Source: Phycisphaerae bacterium
GTDB taxonomy: Bacteria; Planctomycetota; Phycisphaerae; Phycisphaerales; UBA1924
Reading direction: 5' to 3'
Assembly: GCA_016873295.1 (NCBI GenBank)
Contig: VGXM01000004.1
Location: 54,577 to 118,576 of the forward strand
Length of the DNA stretch: 64,000 bases
Part shown: positions 56,831 through 63,840 of the stretch, piece after piece
How the letters are laid out: the number at the start of each line of letters is the position of its first letter
How positions within the stretch are numbered: the stretch's first letter is position 1
Translations under genes and position numbers: made by a program
Notes under the pieces: generated by a model
What the model was told of the DNA's origin: nothing
Seen by the model: the letters and a program-made list of their open reading frames with translations, nothing else
The model's database searches: none

Positions 56831-58252
56831 ATGAAGAAACGCCGACTGGCGCTCCACTGGCAGATCATCATCGGGCTCCTCCTGGGCGCCCTGGTCGGCG
56901 GGCTGGTCAACCGATTCTGGACCCCGGACACCTGGTCCTCGCTGGGCGTGGGAGACGCCAAGGCCTTCCTCGCCGGCAAGGCATCGGAGGCCAACTCCGG
57001 TGCGGGCGTTGGTGCGATCGCCGTCCGCTTCCTGAGTGGCGCGACTCAGTTCGCCGGCGACCTCTTCATCCGCGGCCTGCGCTTCATCGCCGTCCCCATC
57101 GTCCTCTTCTCCCTCATCGTGGGCGTGGCGAGCCTGGGCGACCCCCGCAAGCTCGGGCGCATCGGCGGCAAGACCCTCATGTGGTTCATCATCACCACCA
57201 TGCTCGCCGCGGGCATCGGCCTGGCCTTCTCCAACACCGTGCAGCCGGGAGGCGAGTCTTTCGTCTCCGCCGCCAAGCGCGAGGAGCTGGCCGCGACCCA
57301 GCAGGCCCTGGCCGCCCAGCGGATCGCCGCCGGCACCCAGGTCAAGGCCGAGACCTCCGTCTGGCAGGAGGTCGTCAACGTCGTCCCCGCCAATCCCTTC
57401 GCCGCCCTCGCCGGCGCCCAGATGCTCCAGGTGGTCTTCCTCTCCGTCGTCGTGGGCGTGGGGCTGACCCTTCTGCCGCGGAGCAAGTCGGAGCCCGTGG
57501 TCAAGGTCTGCGACGGCCTCCAGGACGCCTTCATCATGCTCGTGCGCCTGCTCATGGCGACCGCGCCCTACGCCGTCTTCGCCCTCATCGCCAAGACCGT
57601 CGCGGGGCTTGGGCTCGACGTGCTGGCGGCCCTCGCCGTCTACTGCGTCGTCACCATCGCCGCCCTGGCCACCGCGCTCTTCGGGCTCTACCCCGCGTTC
57701 ATCTGGCTCCGCACGCCCCCCGGCAACCGCGTGGGGTTCGCCCGCTTCTTCCGCGCCCTGGCCCCGGCCCAGCTGCTCGCCTTCAGCAGTTCGAGCTCCG
57801 CCGCCACCCTCCCCGTCACCATGGAGTGCTGCCGCGACCGCCTGGGCGTCTCCGACCAGATCACCTCCTTCGTCTGCCCCCTCGGCGCCACCATCAACAT
57901 GGGCGGCACGGCCCTCTACCAGTCGATCGCCGCCACGTTCATCGCCCAGCTCTACGGCATCCCGCTGGGCCTCGCCGACCAGGTCACCATCATCATGCTC
58001 GCGACGCTGATCGCCGTCGGGTCCCCGGGCGTTCCCGGCGGCAGCATCGTCATGATGGTCATCGTGCTCGAAGCCATCGACGTCCCCGCCGAGGGCATCG
58101 CCGTCATCCTCGCCGTCGACCGCCTCCTCGACATGTGCCGCACCGTCGTGAACATCACGGGCGACGCCGCCGTCGCCGCCGTCATCGCCGGGAACGAAGG
58201 CCAACTCCTCACCGCCGAGCAAGCCGCCGCCCAGGCTCCCAATACCCTCTAG
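56831..58252 (+). CDS. Dicarboxylate/amino acid:cation symporter (DAACS/GltP family)
   Basis: A 473-residue inner-membrane transporter for glutamate, aspartate or C4-dicarboxylates with H+ or Na+. Eight helical segments and the re-entrant loops are visible. Family motifs: FSSSSSAATLPVTMECC (serine-rich loop HP1), CPLGATINMGGTALYQSIAATFIAQLYG (the NMDGT motif, here NMGGT, so the Asp is replaced by Gly) and GVPGGSIVMMVIVL (HP2). A soluble, Gln/Ala-rich loop of about 45 residues lies between TM3 and TM4 (near residues 137-180). The NMGGT change may alter cation coupling. It is followed closely by the PH-domain gene. Confidence 0.92.
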   Translation: MKKRRLALHWQIIIGLLLGALVGGLVNRFWTPDTWSSLGVGDAKAFLAGKASEANSGAGVGAIAVRFLSGATQFAGDLFIRGLRFIAVPIVLFSLIVGVASLGDPRKLGRIGGKTLMWFIITTMLAAGIGLAFSNTVQPGGESFVSAAKREELAATQQALAAQRIAAGTQVKAETSVWQEVVNVVPANPFAALAGAQMLQVVFLSVVVGVGLTLLPRSKSEPVVKVCDGLQDAFIMLVRLLMATAPYAVFALIAKTVAGLGLDVLAALAVYCVVTIAALATALFGLYPAFIWLRTPPGNRVGFARFFRALAPAQLLAFSSSSSAATLPVTMECCRDRLGVSDQITSFVCPLGATINMGGTALYQSIAATFIAQLYGIPLGLADQVTIIMLATLIAVGSPGVPGGSIVMMVIVLEAIDVPAEGIAVILAVDRLLDMCRTVVNITGDAAVAAVIAGNEGQLLTAEQAAAQAPNTL

Positions 58253-58261
58253 GGAGGCCCC

Positions 58262-58918
58262 ATGCCCAACCGCTATGTCGTCCACGGCACCGACCGCGAC
58301 TCCAAGCAGCGCGTCCGCAAGCTCATCGAGGCCCCCTCCGCCCCCGAGGCCGAGGCCATCGCCTTCAAGCTCGGCGTCGACGTCCTCGGCTCCGAGATCG
58401 ACACCGACCCCGCCGGGACCCCGACTCCAGCCGGCGGCCCCGAGGAGACCGTCTGGACCGGCTCGCCCAGCCTCTGGAGCCAGTTCTGGTGGTTCGCCGG
58501 GGCCGGCCTCCTCGTCGTCGCCGCGTTCGCCCTCGGCATCGTCGGCGCCTTCGCGGGCGCCTGGCTGGCCATCCCCATCGCCTTCCTGGTCGCGGGAGGC
58601 GTCGTCGCGTTCCGCGTGCTGCTCGTCCGGTCCCGACGCTACTCGCTCACCAACCAGCGCCTGCGCCTCGAGAGCGGCCTGGTCGCCCGCCAGGTCGAGG
58701 AGGTCGAGCTCTACCGCATCATCGACACCGCCGCCGACCAGGGCATTCTGCAGCGCCTCCTCCGCGTCGGCACCGTCGTCGTCGTCAGCAACGACGAGCG
58801 CAACCCGCAGGTCTCGATGCCCTGGGTCCACGCCCCGCGCGACCTCCGCGAGAAGATCCGCCACCTCGGCGAGGCGCGCCGACGCTGGCGCAAGGTCGCC
58901 GAGATCGACATCTCCTGA
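58262..58918 (+). CDS. Bacterial PH-domain (bPH2) membrane protein
   Basis: A 218-residue protein. A cytosolic N-terminal part (VVHGTDRDSKQRVRKLIEAPSAPEAEAIAFKLGVDVL) resembles small alpha/beta domains found ahead of planctomycete membrane proteins. Two transmembrane helices follow (near residues 80-118, WWFAGAGLLVVAAFALGIVGAFAGAWLAIPIAF). Then RRYSLTNQRLRLESGLVARQVEEVELYRIIDTAADQGILQRLLRVGTVVVVSND is a clear bPH2/YdbS-like domain. GGGAGG precedes ATG 58262, and the gene is 9 bp from the symporter stop, so they are co-transcribed. It is convergent with aspS at 7 bp. Confidence 0.87.
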   Translation: MPNRYVVHGTDRDSKQRVRKLIEAPSAPEAEAIAFKLGVDVLGSEIDTDPAGTPTPAGGPEETVWTGSPSLWSQFWWFAGAGLLVVAAFALGIVGAFAGAWLAIPIAFLVAGGVVAFRVLLVRSRRYSLTNQRLRLESGLVARQVEEVELYRIIDTAADQGILQRLLRVGTVVVVSNDERNPQVSMPWVHAPRDLREKIRHLGEARRRWRKVAEIDIS

Positions 58919-58925
58919 CCGCCCC

Positions 58926-60779
58926 TCACGCCCGGGGCGGCACCAGCGCCCGGGCGTGCACCTCGCGGAGCTGCTCCTCCGTCACCGGGCCCGGCGCCCC
59001 CGTCATCAGATCCTGACCGATCTGCGTCTTGGGGAACGCGATCACGTCGCGGATGTTCCCCGTCCCGACGAAGTTCATCACCAGCCGGTCCAGCCCGAAG
59101 GCGATCCCGCCGTGCGGCGGAGCCCCGTACGACAACGCCTCCAGCAGGAAACTGAACTTCTCCTTCGCCTGCTCCGGCGTCATCCCCAGCAGCTGGAACA
59201 CCTTCGACTGCACCCGCGGGGCGTGGATGCGGATCGACCCCCCCGCGATCTCCTGCCCGTTCACCACGATGTCGTACCCCGCCGACACGATCGACTCGAT
59301 CGTCACCGCGTCCGACGGGTCCGCGTTCACGAACGCCTCGGCCTGGTCGTCGCGCGGGGCCGTGAACGGGTGGTGCATCGCGATCCACCGACCCGTCTCC
59401 TTGTCGCGCTCGAACATCGGGAAGTCCACGACGATCAGGAAGTTCCAGGGCCCGCCCTCGGCCCCGGGCCTGGGCACCAGCCCCATGTCCCGCGCCACCG
59501 CCTGGCGCAGCTCCCCCAGCGCCTTGGTGCACGTCGAGTAGACGTCCGCCACGAACAGCACCGTGTCGCCCGGCTTCAGCCCCAGGGCAGTGACCACCCC
59601 CGCCTTGACCGACTGCAGCAGCCTGGCGATCCCGGTCTCCAGCTCGCCCGCGGCGTTCACCTTCACCACCGCGCACCCGCCCGCGCCGAACCCGCGCACG
59701 AACTCGTTGTACCCGTCCGTGATCTTCCGCGTCAGCCTCTCGGCCCCGCCGGGCACGCGGATCGCCTTCACCACGCCCCTGCCGCTGTTGAACCGCGGCA
59801 GGTCCGCGCCCTTTGCCAGCGCCTCCTTGAAGAACCCGACCTCGCTCCGGGCCGCGACCTCGGAGATGTCCGCGATCTCCAGCCCGTACCGCGTGTCCGG
59901 GCGGTCGATCCCGAACCGCTCCATCGCCTCGCGGTACCCCATCCGCTGGATCGCCGGAACGTCCACCCCCGCCACGTCCTTCCACAGCCGGCGCACGAAC
60001 CCCTCCATCATCTCCATCACCCGCTCGCGGCACACGAACGACATCTCCAGGTCGACCTGCGTGAACTCCGCCTGCCGGTCCGCGCGCGGGTCCTCGTCCC
60101 GGAAACACCGGCAGATCTGCATGTACCGGTCCACCCCCGCCACCATCAGGATCTGCTTGAAGAGCTGCGGGCTCTGCGGCAGCGCGAACCAGTTGCCGGG
60201 CAGATGCCGGCTGGGCACCAGGAACTCACGCGCCCCCTCCGGCGTGCTCTTGTACAGGATCGGCGTCTCGATCTCCAGGAACCCGTTCTCGTCGAAGTAC
60301 CGCCGCGTCGACTGGTACACCTTGTGCCGCACCCCCAGGATCTGCTGCATCCGCGGACGACGCAGGTCGATGTACCGGTGCTTCAGACGCAGCTCCTCGT
60401 TGGGCAGCTTGCCCCCCGCCCCCGGGTCCTCGGGCAGGAACGGCGGGTTCTCCGTCTTGTTCAGCACCTCCAGCTTCGTGCACACCACCTCCACCTTGCC
60501 CGTCGCCAGCTTCGGGTTCTCCCCGCCGATCCGAACCCGCACCGTCCCCTCGGCCGCGATCACGTCCTCGTTCCGCAGCCGGTCGGCGGCCTCCATCACC
60601 GCGGCCCCCGCCCCCGTCTCCGGGTCGAACACCACCTGCGACACCCCCGTGCGGTCCCGCATGTCGATGAAGATCAACCGCCCGTGGTCGCGGTAGGCGT
60701 TCACCCACCCGTTGAGGCGGACGGTCTGCCCGACATGCGCGTCGCGGAGTTGGCCACAGGTGTGCGTGCGGATCAGCAT
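58926..60779 (-). CDS. aspS: Aspartate--tRNA ligase (bacterial type)
   Basis: A 617-residue class II synthetase charging tRNA-Asp (or tRNA-Asn as well, if non-discriminating). The N-terminal OB domain (VRLNGWVNAYRDHGRLIFIDMRDRTGVSQVVF) is followed by RYIDLRRPRMQQILGVRHKVYQSTRRYFDENGFLEIETPIL (motif 1), CRCFRDEDPRADRQAEFTQVDLEMSF (motif 2), the bacterial GAD insert and GGIAFGLDRLVM (motif 3). All parts are complete. Start ATG 60779 with GGAAGAGGA upstream; a TATAGT box lies about 30 bp before it. Confidence 0.97.
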   Translation of the reverse strand: MLIRTHTCGQLRDAHVGQTVRLNGWVNAYRDHGRLIFIDMRDRTGVSQVVFDPETGAGAAVMEAADRLRNEDVIAAEGTVRVRIGGENPKLATGKVEVVCTKLEVLNKTENPPFLPEDPGAGGKLPNEELRLKHRYIDLRRPRMQQILGVRHKVYQSTRRYFDENGFLEIETPILYKSTPEGAREFLVPSRHLPGNWFALPQSPQLFKQILMVAGVDRYMQICRCFRDEDPRADRQAEFTQVDLEMSFVCRERVMEMMEGFVRRLWKDVAGVDVPAIQRMGYREAMERFGIDRPDTRYGLEIADISEVAARSEVGFFKEALAKGADLPRFNSGRGVVKAIRVPGGAERLTRKITDGYNEFVRGFGAGGCAVVKVNAAGELETGIARLLQSVKAGVVTALGLKPGDTVLFVADVYSTCTKALGELRQAVARDMGLVPRPGAEGGPWNFLIVVDFPMFERDKETGRWIAMHHPFTAPRDDQAEAFVNADPSDAVTIESIVSAGYDIVVNGQEIAGGSIRIHAPRVQSKVFQLLGMTPEQAKEKFSFLLEALSYGAPPHGGIAFGLDRLVMNFVGTGNIRDVIAFPKTQIGQDLMTGAPGPVTEEQLREVHARALVPPRA

Positions 60780-60806
60780 GAGCGTGTCCTCTTCCGTCAG
60801 GCGCCG

Positions 60807-60812
60807 ACTATA
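60807..60812 (-). promoter_or_regulatory. Candidate -10 box of aspS
   Basis: TATAGT on the minus strand (60812-60807), a 5/6 match to TATAAT, about 28 bp before the start codon; no good -35 is seen. Confidence 0.4.
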
Positions 60813-60828
60813 GGGTGCGAACGCCCCC

Positions 60829-61683
60829 CTACCCGGGCAACAGCACACGCAGCGCGCGGGGGCGCACAACCACGTCGATCCGCCCCGGGTGCCCCACCGC
60901 CTCCCCGTCGGCCTGCGCGGGCGTCGCCCCGGCCTCGATCCGAACCTCCCGCGCCCGCGCGTGCACCACGCCGGGCCGGCACAGGTGCCGACCCAGCCGC
61001 GACAGCGCCGCCAGGCGCACGAACGCGCCCGCCCCCGGCGCTGGAAGGAACACCACGTCCAGCAGCCCATCGCCCGGATCGGCGCCCGGCGCCGGGTCGA
61101 ACCTCCCCCCATAGTGCCGCATGTTCGCCACCACCAGCACCCCCGCCCCGCGCTCGACCACCCCCCGCCCATCGGCCTCGACGCTCACGACGCCCGGCGA
61201 CCAGTCCCGCAGTTCCGCCACGAACGGCGCCACGTAGGACCCCAGCCGGATCGGCCCTGTGCGGACCCGGGCCAGGCGGTGCACCACCGAGGCGTCGGGC
61301 CCCAGGCTGAGCATGACCGCCGCGGGGCGCCCGTTGAACTCGATCAGGTCGATGTCCGTCGTCCGCATCGCCGCCAGCGCGCGCACCAGGGCGCCCTTCG
61401 ACCGGGTCATCCCGAACTGGCGGGCGAACAGGTTGGCGGTCCCCAGCGGCAGGTGGTACACGGGGATCCCCGACTCGGCCAGCGCGGGGAGGAGGTGGTG
61501 GACCGAGCCGTCGCCCCCCGCGACGACGACGGCGTCGGGGGCGCTCGCGAGGGGATCCGATTCGGCGGGGGGCATCGGGGCCGCGTCGTGCCCGGCGCGC
61601 ACGAGCGCGTCGATCGCCGCCCGGCAGACGCCCTCCGCCCTGCCGCGCCCGCTCCGCCGATTGCTCAGGATCAGCACGCGCAC
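60829..61683 (-). CDS. Diacylglycerol kinase-like lipid kinase
   Basis: A 284-residue member of the DAGK/YegS/sphingosine kinase family. The nucleotide-binding GGDGSVHHLLPAL motif is near residues 58-70 and PLGTANLFARQFGM near 79-92 (the usual GTxNDFAR-type segment, here with L for D). C-terminal pieces include YGGRFDPAPGADPGDGLLDVVFL and QADGEAVGHPGRIDVVV, both typical. It would phosphorylate a lipid or lipid-like alcohol at the membrane. GTG 61683 is preceded by TACCCT and 5 nt (leaderless arrangement). It is divergent from a small membrane protein gene. Confidence 0.9.
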   Translation of the reverse strand: MRVLILSNRRSGRGRAEGVCRAAIDALVRAGHDAAPMPPAESDPLASAPDAVVVAGGDGSVHHLLPALAESGIPVYHLPLGTANLFARQFGMTRSKGALVRALAAMRTTDIDLIEFNGRPAAVMLSLGPDASVVHRLARVRTGPIRLGSYVAPFVAELRDWSPGVVSVEADGRGVVERGAGVLVVANMRHYGGRFDPAPGADPGDGLLDVVFLPAPGAGAFVRLAALSRLGRHLCRPGVVHARAREVRIEAGATPAQADGEAVGHPGRIDVVVRPRALRVLLPG

Positions 61684-61688
61684 GGGCG

Positions 61689-61694
61689 AGGGTA
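61689..61694 (-). promoter_or_regulatory. Leaderless-type -10 box of the lipid kinase gene
   Basis: On the minus strand TACCCT (61694-61689) is followed by 5 nt and the GTG at 61683. The divergent box at 61709 lies only 14 bp away. Confidence 0.45.
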
Positions 61695-61708
61695 CGGGCC
61701 CTGCGCAC

Positions 61709-61714
61709 TACGGT
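61709..61714 (+). promoter_or_regulatory. Leaderless-type -10 box of the small membrane protein gene
   Basis: TACGGT followed by 5 nt and the GTG at 61720. Confidence 0.45.
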
Positions 61715-61719
61715 TGTGC

Positions 61720-62130
61720 GTGGACGAACCCCCACCACCACGGCCCGGCCTGCTCCGGTCCCTCGCGGTCACCTACGCCGGCTCGATCCTGATGGTCGGC
61801 GCGGGCGTGGGGGCCCTGCTGTGGCTCGGGCATGGGCGCGGGGCGGCGTTCCTGGCGGCGACCCAGGGGCTGTGCCTGGTCCTGGTCGCGTGCATCACCG
61901 GGCACGTGCGCCGGATCCTGGAGCGCGAGCCGGCGTGGCAGCTGCTCCTGTCGTGGGTGATGTCGGCGGCGTTCGTCGCGGCGGTGGTGGTGCTGTACGA
62001 GGTGGGGTTGGGGCGGTGGGCGGAGGCGCTCATGGCCGCCGCCGCGCTCGTCTCGATGGTGGGCTCGGCCCTGATCTACTACTACCCGCGCGTGGCGGCG
62101 CCCGACGATCGCGACAGGGGCGACGAATGA
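61720..62130 (+). CDS. Small four-helix membrane protein
   Basis: A 136-residue protein with four hydrophobic segments (near residues 15-37 LAVTYAGSILMVGAGVGALLWLG, 43-62, 77-96 LLLSWVMSAAFVAAVVVLYE and 102-124 AEALMAAAALVSMVGSALIYYYP) and charged ends. Start GTG 61720 gives MDEPPPPRPGLLRS and follows a leaderless box. It is not in a recognised family. It lies between the lipid kinase and a convergent M14 peptidase gene. Confidence 0.75.
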   Translation: MDEPPPPRPGLLRSLAVTYAGSILMVGAGVGALLWLGHGRGAAFLAATQGLCLVLVACITGHVRRILEREPAWQLLLSWVMSAAFVAAVVVLYEVGLGRWAEALMAAAALVSMVGSALIYYYPRVAAPDDRDRGDE

Positions 62131-62163
62131 CTCGGCTGGGGTCGGCGGTGCGCGCCGTGGAGG

Positions 62164-63549
62164 CTACGGGCAGCCCGCGTTGTAGAGGTTGAGGTACTGC
62201 AGGAAGTCGTTGAAGTCAACGGCGGCGTCGTCGTCGAGGTCGGCCAGGGGATCACCCGCGACATAGAGGTCGAGGTAGATGAGGAAGTCGGTGAAGTCGA
62301 CCACGCCGTCGAGGTTGGCGTCGGCGGTGCAGACCGGGCGGAGGGCGGTGCGGACGACTTCGAGGAGTCCGGCGAAGGTCTCGGTGCACGCGGGCATGAT
62401 CTCGGTGGGGGGCGGGGCGAACCCGCCGCCGCGAAGCTCGAACGTCCACGACTTGATGCCGCGGTCGCCGTAGGCCCAGTCGACGAACACGCCCGACGCG
62501 GGGTAGATCGTGGTGTAGATGGGCCCGCGGCGGAAGTCGAGCCCGTTGACGGCGCGGATGGCGCCGGCGATCACCTCGTTGGCGGCGGCGAAGAAGGGAT
62601 GGTCGGGGGGCAGTTCCGCGGTGTACCCCCAGGGCGACATGACCATGTTGCCCGAGGTGTGGACGTCGCAGTGGGCCGCGAGGCGCGGGTTGGCGAGGAT
62701 GAAGTCGCGCAGGGCCTGGGTTTCAGGCTCGGAGAAGGCGGCCGTGCCGCGGTAGGTCTGGTTGCTGGGGTTCCCGCTGGAGCCCTCGCCGCCCCACTGG
62801 TAGGCCCAGTTGCGGTTGAGGTCGACGCCGTGGAGCGTGCCGCTGGTGTTGCGGCGCATGTTCTTGCGCCAGAACCGCTCCGGGCCCCAGGTGTGGGCGT
62901 AGCCATCGGGATTGACGACCGGCACGACGACGATCTGGGCGCGGTTGACGGCATCGCGGACGAGCGGGTCGGCGGCGTACAGCGCGACGAGGTGTTCGGC
63001 GAAGTACGCCGTCGCCATGGTCGCGACCCACTCGCGGGCGTGCTGGGTGCCGTTGATCAGCGCCTGCGGTCGGTGACCGCGCGGGTTGCCGAGGCGGTCG
63101 GGCGCGGAGATGGAGAGCCCGTAGATCTGGCGGCCCTCGAGGCTGGCGCCGATGAGCACGGGCGTGACCATGGCGGGCGCCCCCGCCGCCACGGCGTCCA
63201 TGCGGGCCCGCAGTTCGTCGGGGTTGCGGTAGTTCTCGTAGAACGTCCCATCGCCCGCGTTGGCCGCGGCGACCTGGGCGGCCAGGGCGTCGGCGTGCGC
63301 CTGGAGGTCGGTGATCGTGATCTCGAACGGGATGCCGAGCCGTCGCACCGCGTCGAGCTGCGCGGCGTCAAGATGGACCTCGATCGGCTCGCCCAGGCGG
63401 GGCGTGTGGGTGAGGAAGTCGGGCTGGAGCGCGGAGAGGGCCAGGAACTCACGCGGCGAATGAACGGTGGTCCGGACGACGACGTGCCCCGCGTAGGGAC
63501 CGTCGCCGAGGACCGCCAGGCCCGCCGCCAGGAGAATCGAGAGTGTCAT
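62164..63549 (-). CDS. Secreted M14 zinc carboxypeptidase with dockerin-type tail
   Basis: A 461-residue exported metallocarboxypeptidase. The signal peptide is MTLSILLAAGLAVLGDG-like, followed by a propeptide-like region to about residue 110. The M14 catalytic domain has the zinc motif NGTQHAREWVATM (His, Glu near residues 168-171), VVVPVVNPDGYAHTW, DLNRNWAYQWGGEGSSGNPSNQTYRG, the zinc His in AHCDVHTSGN, and the catalytic Glu in KSWTFELRGGGF near 380. The last 60 residues are two EF-hand-like units (DANLDGVVDFTDFLIYLDLY, DLDDDAAVDFNDFLQYLNLY) ending NAGCP. ATG 63549 is chosen since it opens the signal peptide and follows TATTCT plus 7 nt; the longer frame reads into the upstream repeat. Confidence 0.93.
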   Translation of the reverse strand: MTLSILLAAGLAVLGDGPYAGHVVVRTTVHSPREFLALSALQPDFLTHTPRLGEPIEVHLDAAQLDAVRRLGIPFEITITDLQAHADALAAQVAAANAGDGTFYENYRNPDELRARMDAVAAGAPAMVTPVLIGASLEGRQIYGLSISAPDRLGNPRGHRPQALINGTQHAREWVATMATAYFAEHLVALYAADPLVRDAVNRAQIVVVPVVNPDGYAHTWGPERFWRKNMRRNTSGTLHGVDLNRNWAYQWGGEGSSGNPSNQTYRGTAAFSEPETQALRDFILANPRLAAHCDVHTSGNMVMSPWGYTAELPPDHPFFAAANEVIAGAIRAVNGLDFRRGPIYTTIYPASGVFVDWAYGDRGIKSWTFELRGGGFAPPPTEIMPACTETFAGLLEVVRTALRPVCTADANLDGVVDFTDFLIYLDLYVAGDPLADLDDDAAVDFNDFLQYLNLYNAGCP

Positions 63550-63556
63550 GTCCGAC

Positions 63557-63562
63557 AGAATA
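63557..63562 (-). promoter_or_regulatory. Leaderless-type -10 box of the M14 carboxypeptidase gene
   Basis: On the minus strand TATTCT (63562-63557) is followed by 7 nt and the ATG at 63549. Confidence 0.5.
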
Positions 63563-63593
63563 CCACAAGCGGGCCCAAATCCGATGGACGATC

Positions 63594-63627
63594 GGGGTGG
63601 CATGCTTCCTGCCTTGAGGAAGCATGC
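63594..63627. repeat. GGGGTGGCATGC hairpin repeat, copy 2
   Basis: GGGGTGGCATGC followed by TTCCT, a short loop GCCTT and GAGGAAGCATGC; the arms CATGCTTCCT / AGGAAGCATG pair perfectly. It shares both motifs with the element at 45606-45694. Confidence 0.65.
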
Positions 63628-63655
63628 GGGGGGGGCGTCTGTCCAAGCCCCCCCC
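63628..63655. other. G8/C8 hairpin
   Basis: GGGGGGGGC (63628-63636) and GCCCCCCCC (63647-63655) can form a perfect 9-bp stem with a 10-nt loop, between the small hairpin repeat and the larger elements. Confidence 0.5.
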
Positions 63656-63661
63656 AGGGGC

Positions 63662-63830
63662 GCGAGTCGGAAAAACGTGTACCAAGGCGCCGGCGGGTGC
63701 CACGGGCGATCCGCCCGGCGGTCGCCCGTGCCGGCGTCAGGACGGGCGTCGAACGGCGGCACGGGTCATCGGGCGAAGCGCCCGATGACCCGTGGCACCC
63801 GGAGCGCTCCGTCCACGGACTTCCGACACA
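63662..63830. repeat. Two-hairpin repeat element, inverted tandem copy a
   Basis: The element in reverse orientation to the copies at 3 kb: GCGAGTCGGAA at 63662-63672, hairpin 2 at 63701-63730, hairpin 1 at 63760-63794, end near TTCCGACACA at 63821-63830. Confidence 0.9.
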
Positions 63831-63840
63831 CGCCGCTCGT

